Shown here one piece after another: positions 27,427-37,500 of a DNA stretch of 37,500 bases. A program made the translations under genes and the position numbers. The stretch comes from Mesostigma viride (lineage: Eukaryota; Streptophyta; Mesostigmatophyceae; Mesostigmatales; Mesostigmataceae), in contig RPFO01002243.1 in assembly GCA_009746045.1 (NCBI GenBank), forward strand, positions 1 to 37,500. Reading direction: 5' to 3'. The notes beneath the pieces were generated by a model that was not told the DNA's origin, ran no database searches, and was given only the letters and a program-made list of their open reading frames with translations. Each line of letters begins with the position of its first letter. Within the stretch, counting starts at the first letter, position 1.

Positions 27427-28458
27427 AATTACTCATTGCAACCACTCTCGGGGGCTGCTCCGGATTGTTCCACTATTAAACCCCTTGACGACAACACCAA
27501 GTTGCATGTGAGGGAGAGTAACGAGCGAACAACGACCACCATGGCCGCTGCCGTGCTCCTAAATACCTCCAAAAATCCCGGCATCCATGCGCTGTCGCAT
27601 TTGCCAGCAAGCCGCCTGACGTGCAGTTAGACTGCCAGCAAAATGCTTAGCAAGTCTGTTCGACAGCCACGTGCGAGCCAGCACACCGCACACTACGATC
27701 TGCGTATCTAACTTTGTCCGATGGACTGAACATCATTCCGTCTGGACAATACAAAAGATTCGTAACTGCCAAATGTCACGCACCGGAATATTGCGCAAGC
27801 CACCAAGGCTTTGCGCCCCAAAGTCTTGTGCCTGAACCTAAGTCAGGTCACCTAAGACTGTCACTCTGGAAATTCAGGCCTTTCCGGCGCGGCGCTCCAC
27901 ACCGGCCCAAGGAACAAAGCCTGCGGCCTACTGAATCGGAACCAACCAAACGTCGGTAACGATTCCGATTACGGCAACCGCGTAACTTCTTGAGTGCACG
28001 GACGTAAATGATCACGGACGTGACAGGGATATGTGGTACATGTATTCCCAACGGAGATATGTCCCAATGTTTAATGTTGCATACTGGGAAGGGGGCAGAG
28101 ACACCCGCTTTCCCTCATGCTCGGAGGCAAGCCACAGCTGCAATTACTCGAAACTACTCGCGAGGAGAGTCTGGCATAACTGTGTGTGCACTAATGCTGA
28201 AATGTGCGTGGGTGACATGGCCGGGGCCTCGGCCCTTGTCTGGCGCAATATGAAACTGTAAACTTAAGTGTTGCAAGTATGCAACAGGTTTGGTCGATCC
28301 AACTATTAAGTGAGACAACTATAGGCTCAATCAACTTATTGTAACAACAAAAAATGACTTTGGTTAGTGTACCTGTGATTGGTTGTTACATCCAGTGTTA
28401 TGTGAGAGTTTGGTTTTTGTTCGAGGTCTTTTGAACAAGATTTGAGAAAGTTACAAGG
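27427..28458. other. Intergenic DNA, nothing recognised
   Basis: No supported gene. Several short open frames lack motifs, repeats or splice context. Confidence 0.4.
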
Positions 28459-28590
28459 TACATTTTTGTGTGCTAGGCTTTATACGGACAGCCTATACCA
28501 CACCTTCAAACTCAGTGCACATCATTATCAAGTTGGTTATTGTAGCACCATGCTGGAGGCCCAGCATACTCGAACACAAGGTGTTGCCCC
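28459..28590. repeat. 132-bp direct repeat R1, copy 1
   Basis: Near-identical to 29014-29145, from TACATTTTTGTGTGCTAGGC to GGTGTTGCCCC. The copies are 555 bp apart in the same orientation. Confidence 0.85.
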
Positions 28591-28617
28591 TCTTAGCAGC
28601 GTGGGTGGGTGGGTGGG

Positions 28618-28722
28618 AGCTGAAAAGAGGCCTCCCTACGTCCCCTACACCACTCTAAGTACTGACTATCATTCACATTGCGCCACGCAGGCCTGCCGGC
28701 TGGCGCAGGTACAAGGTGTACT
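28618..28722. repeat. 105-bp direct repeat R2, copy 1
   Basis: Identical or nearly so to 30187-30291 (AGCTGAAAAGAGGCCTCCC onward). Its last part (TTGCGCCACGC...GGCTGGCGCAGGTA) is itself repeated once more at about 28739-28770. Confidence 0.85.
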
Positions 28723-29013
28723 GACTGCCAATCACAGTTGCGCCACGCCTGGCGGCTGGCGCAGGTAACAAGGTCTAGTGACGTACGTTAGAAGCTACCT
28801 AGGCCTGCACTCCGGAACCACACTCAGCCTAGGCACAAAAAGGGCCGGCCGGTGCAGTACCCTCGTGACAAGCGCTAGTCTTACGCTACCTACGGCAGGT
28901 CGGTCCCCTTTGAGCCCGTCCACGCGTCATATATAAAATGAGCGAAGCTCAGCAAATACATTTCTTGTTTTTGGTCCATTGGAGTTCCTTCCCACCAAGA
29001 GAAACATTTATTT

Positions 29014-29145
29014 TACATTTTTGTGTGCTAGGCTTTATACGGACAGCCTATACCACACCTTCAAACTCAGTGCACATCATTATCAAGTTGGTTATTGTAG
29101 CACCATGCTGGGGGCCCAGCATACTCGAACACAAGGTGTTGCCCC
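29014..29145. repeat. 132-bp direct repeat R1, copy 2
   Basis: Second copy of R1. R1 and R2 occur in mixed order (R1-R2-R1-R2), so the 28.4-30.3 kb block looks like a partial duplication of a larger unknown element. Confidence 0.85.
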
Positions 29146-30186
29146 CACACCTCCTTCCTGGCCACCAAGGCTGTCGCCAACCTTGGTGCCGATTTTCTTT
29201 CCGCCCATGGCCCCCCTCCTGCACGCTGCCACGGCTGTACTGCCGCCCCCGTGTGGCCGCTACGGTTTCCCGGCGGACGCAGGGCGGCACCCATGTCGTT
29301 CCCCCCGTTAGGGGGGCGGTTTCCAGCGGCTGCTCATTAGGCCTTACGCCCCCGGACCGTCTCTCACAAGCCCAGGACCCATCACCAGCCCCACCCCCGA
29401 GGCTGGGATTTCCCGGCATTGAAACCTTTGTGGCGATAGGCCCTCTACCCTACCAAGGCCTTGGCTTGGAAACTGCTTAGCCAAGGCCCTGACCAGGGCT
29501 TGTGTTGTTGTAGGAAATTTTTTATGGCATAGATATGCCCCCCTGGCTGAACCGAACTCTTTATCGCTTTTCCTATAATGCATCATACAGGATAAAAACA
29601 AGGCGATAAAACAGCAAGAATTTCAGCCCCGCCAGGCGAACATTCTTTGCTGAAAAACTGGGCAATGATGAAGAGCGCGCTCCTCCCACCAAGATTCGCT
29701 CCAGCCCCGCATCCTCCCCGAAACTCCCGTCTGGCCACAGGCCGAAAGATCGGGTCCGCTGTCAGGCTCCTGGCAGTTATGGGCTACCCTGGCACCCCGC
29801 GCTAGCCATCTCCACGTTTAAGGCAGATTCGCCTCCACCTGTGATTCTTTCCACCGTAGCCGCTGGCCCTGGCCTGTATGGCTCCTTCCCTGACGTTGTC
29901 CGACTAAAATCGCAGCTTCCCCAGTGTCAGGAAGCCGCTTGCCGCACCCAGGGGTAGAGGGGAATCGTCAGTGGGCCCAGCGCCGGAAATCACACCATTT
30001 TACTCAAAACTTAGAGCCCCCCACCCAACAACCATTACCGTGGCCTGTAACGGTGGGTGGCGAACATAAAGACCTTTATTCCAGGCCTCTCCACGCCCGG
30101 AGAGGCCGATAGCATCGTCTTACATTCGGCGCAGCCGCCATAGCGGCCAGCCGACCTTGCCAGCAAATGCTGGGATCAAGTTGCGA
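29146..30186. other. Between repeats R1 copy 2 and R2 copy 2
   Basis: C-rich non-coding DNA; probably the interior of an unidentified mobile element bounded by R1/R2. No frame carries a recognisable domain. Confidence 0.35.
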
Positions 30187-30291
30187 AGCTGAAAAGAGGC
30201 CTCCCTACGTCCCCTACACCACTCTAAGTACTGACTATCATTCACATTGCGCCACGCAGGCCTGCCGGCTGGCGCAGGTACAAGGTGTACT
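30187..30291. repeat. 105-bp direct repeat R2, copy 2
   Basis: Second copy of R2, followed directly by TTAATTAATT and then SINE-like copy B. Confidence 0.85.
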
Positions 30292-30347
30292 ATGTGTTAA
30301 TTAATTGAGAAAGTTCCAAGGTGTCAAGTGCACTGAGACCAAGTGAC

Positions 30348-30580
30348 TAATTGAATTGAATTAAAATCAAATTGGAACATATCTCCGTTGGGAGCACATG
30401 TGGCACATATCCCTGAGAAGTCTGTGGGGGCTCCGCGTGTGACCGCGTATGGCATTCATAGCGATTCGGGCCGTGGTGCCCACAACCCTGTAACTATAGG
30501 ACCTAGATAGCTTACATCATCCATTCCATCCCATGTTCCCCTCCCACTGAGGACTTATGCTCACGTGACGCAGTCACGTG
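30348..30580 (-). mobile_element. SINE-like repeat, copy B (most complete)
   Basis: About 233 bp, minus orientation. Head at 30580: CACGTGACTGCGTCACGTG, a perfect 8-bp inverted repeat with a 3-nt spacer. The middle shares strings with copy A. Tail: hairpin CTCC-CAAC-GGAG (30394-30383), then AT-rich repeats to about 30348. The tail matches the 3' end of the nearby LINE, as expected for a SINE mobilised by it. No RNA polymerase III boxes could be confirmed. Confidence 0.6.
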
Positions 30581-30590
30581 TTCAAATGTA

Positions 30591-30715
30591 TGTTAAGCAA
30601 TTAGCCGGGCTATTTGCTTTTATACGTCGAAGGTTCACTTCGACTAACTTGTTCGCAAGTAGTCGAAGTGAACCTTCGACGTATAAAAGCAAATAGCCCG
30701 GCAAATTGCTTAACA
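30591..30715. repeat. 125-bp near-perfect palindrome
   Basis: Centre at about 30653. Each arm is about 60 bp with one or two mismatches: TGTTAAGCAATT outside, then GCCGGGCTATTTGCTTTTAT and GTCGAAGGTTCACTTCGACT inward, with loop TTCG or similar. As RNA it would form a very long hairpin; as DNA, a cruciform. It could be a foldback element or a hairpin small-RNA precursor. It lies 10 bp from SINE copy B. Confidence 0.85.
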
Positions 30716-31377
30716 CAAGCCATGTGCAGTTGGGTTGACAGCCATGTTCATCAAGCATGTTAATATTGCATGCCGGCCTGCAGTAGTCTGTGTGTACCAT
30801 GCATGAATGTTGTTTTGCTGCCCATGGAGTCAATAGCACGTTTCCCAAGGGGATGACAACGTCAAGCCCCTTGATCATGTTGATAAAAATTATCCCAAAT
30901 TCTGGTGCCACATGCACATTGACAGTTTTTTGTTGGAAGGGCCATCATGCCATGTTCATTTTTCTCTTATGACAACACTTTTGTTAGGGTAGATGTGAAG
31001 TTGTATACAGCAAGCATGATGGTGACGGTGGCTCATACCCAGTGGATGCCATGCTGTGGCGGTGTCAAGGAGACAACCAGCGCATGCCAGAAATCCTTAA
31101 CGTAGAAAAGTACTAAAAAAAAAGCTATTTAGCATTTTACCGTACTAATTCGTATTATACAGCGTACTAGCGTACTATACACAATACAACCCGGGACTGT
31201 ATTTTACAGTACTGCGTACTATTTTACTCTGCTGCACATTCTGCCCTACATCATGTTTGTGGGAGGTGCCATTGTAACGACATGCAGTTTCTACCCCCGC
31301 AGGTGTATACTAAAAGCAGCCTTCAGGAATAGACACTGTAGCCCAACTAATGCCAACTAGTAGAATGGATCTTATTT
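30716..31377. other. PDE-2 3' flank
   Basis: Non-coding. About 31105-31220 is rich in GTACTA-type strings (CGTACTAATTCGTA, CAGCGTACTAGCGTACTAT) around a CCCGGG. No gene recognised. Confidence 0.35.
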
Positions 31378-37408
<6,031 letters not shown>

Positions 37409-37500
37409 CTGCACCCGGTAGGGAAACGGTGCGCAGCATATTGGTAGCATACCTTACCTATCAGCACAGTAGAATACCAATACAGATCTCAAGTAGTAGT

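Overview
The window looks like a piece of a eukaryotic nuclear genome, most likely a green alga (inferred from spliced GT-AG genes, a Cache-receptor phosphodiesterase, GC-rich microsatellites and LINE/MITE debris). It carries an endogenous DNA virus of the Polinton-like virus (PLV)/virophage class. No rRNA, tRNA or CRISPR was seen. The species cannot be named from the sequence.

Positions 1 to about 15,000 are viral. The gene blocks diverge from about 7,015-7,050. The minus-strand block is structural. Going leftward from 7,012 it has a 1,077-aa fibre/adhesin-like protein, a basic zinc-finger-like protein, a small unknown protein, a penton/minor-capsid-like protein (frameshifted), an Ala-rich small protein, the major capsid protein, a 53-aa protein, and the start of an Ig-like-repeat protein that runs off the left edge. 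The plus-strand block is morphogenesis and replication: a coiled-coil protein, the A32/FtsK-type packaging ATPase, an AT-hook protein, a tyrosine recombinase, and an AEP primase fused to a herpes-UL9-like (origin-binding) SF2 helicase. Seven genes share an upstream 19-bp element, (A/G)TCT-N11-TATA, and others have weaker versions. Just after the helicase are two 187-bp direct repeats. Each holds an AT-centred palindrome plus a third copy of the arm motif, a layout resembling herpesvirus oriS. The left end and any DNA polymerase or protease genes lie outside the window.

Several viral genes (penton, AT-hook, recombinase twice, primase, Ig-like) are broken by what look like single-base losses in short homopolymers. 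Every break is in the same direction. This suggests residual long-read consensus error or recent decay, while the long genes remain open.

Positions 15,000-37,500 are host. Two cyclic-nucleotide phosphodiesterase genes face each other tail to tail. PDE-1 is on the plus strand (exons within 16,292-24,275: extracellular Cache sensor, TM helix, coiled coil, PDEase domain). PDE-2 is on the minus strand (exons within 37,408-31,378; its 5' part is beyond the right edge). Their catalytic exons are nearly identical and their linkers differ. Between and inside them are a 5'-truncated LINE, SINE-like copies sharing the LINE's 3' hairpin, two MITE-like elements with terminal inverted repeats, a 125-bp near-perfect palindrome, and several large simple-sequence or minisatellite arrays.
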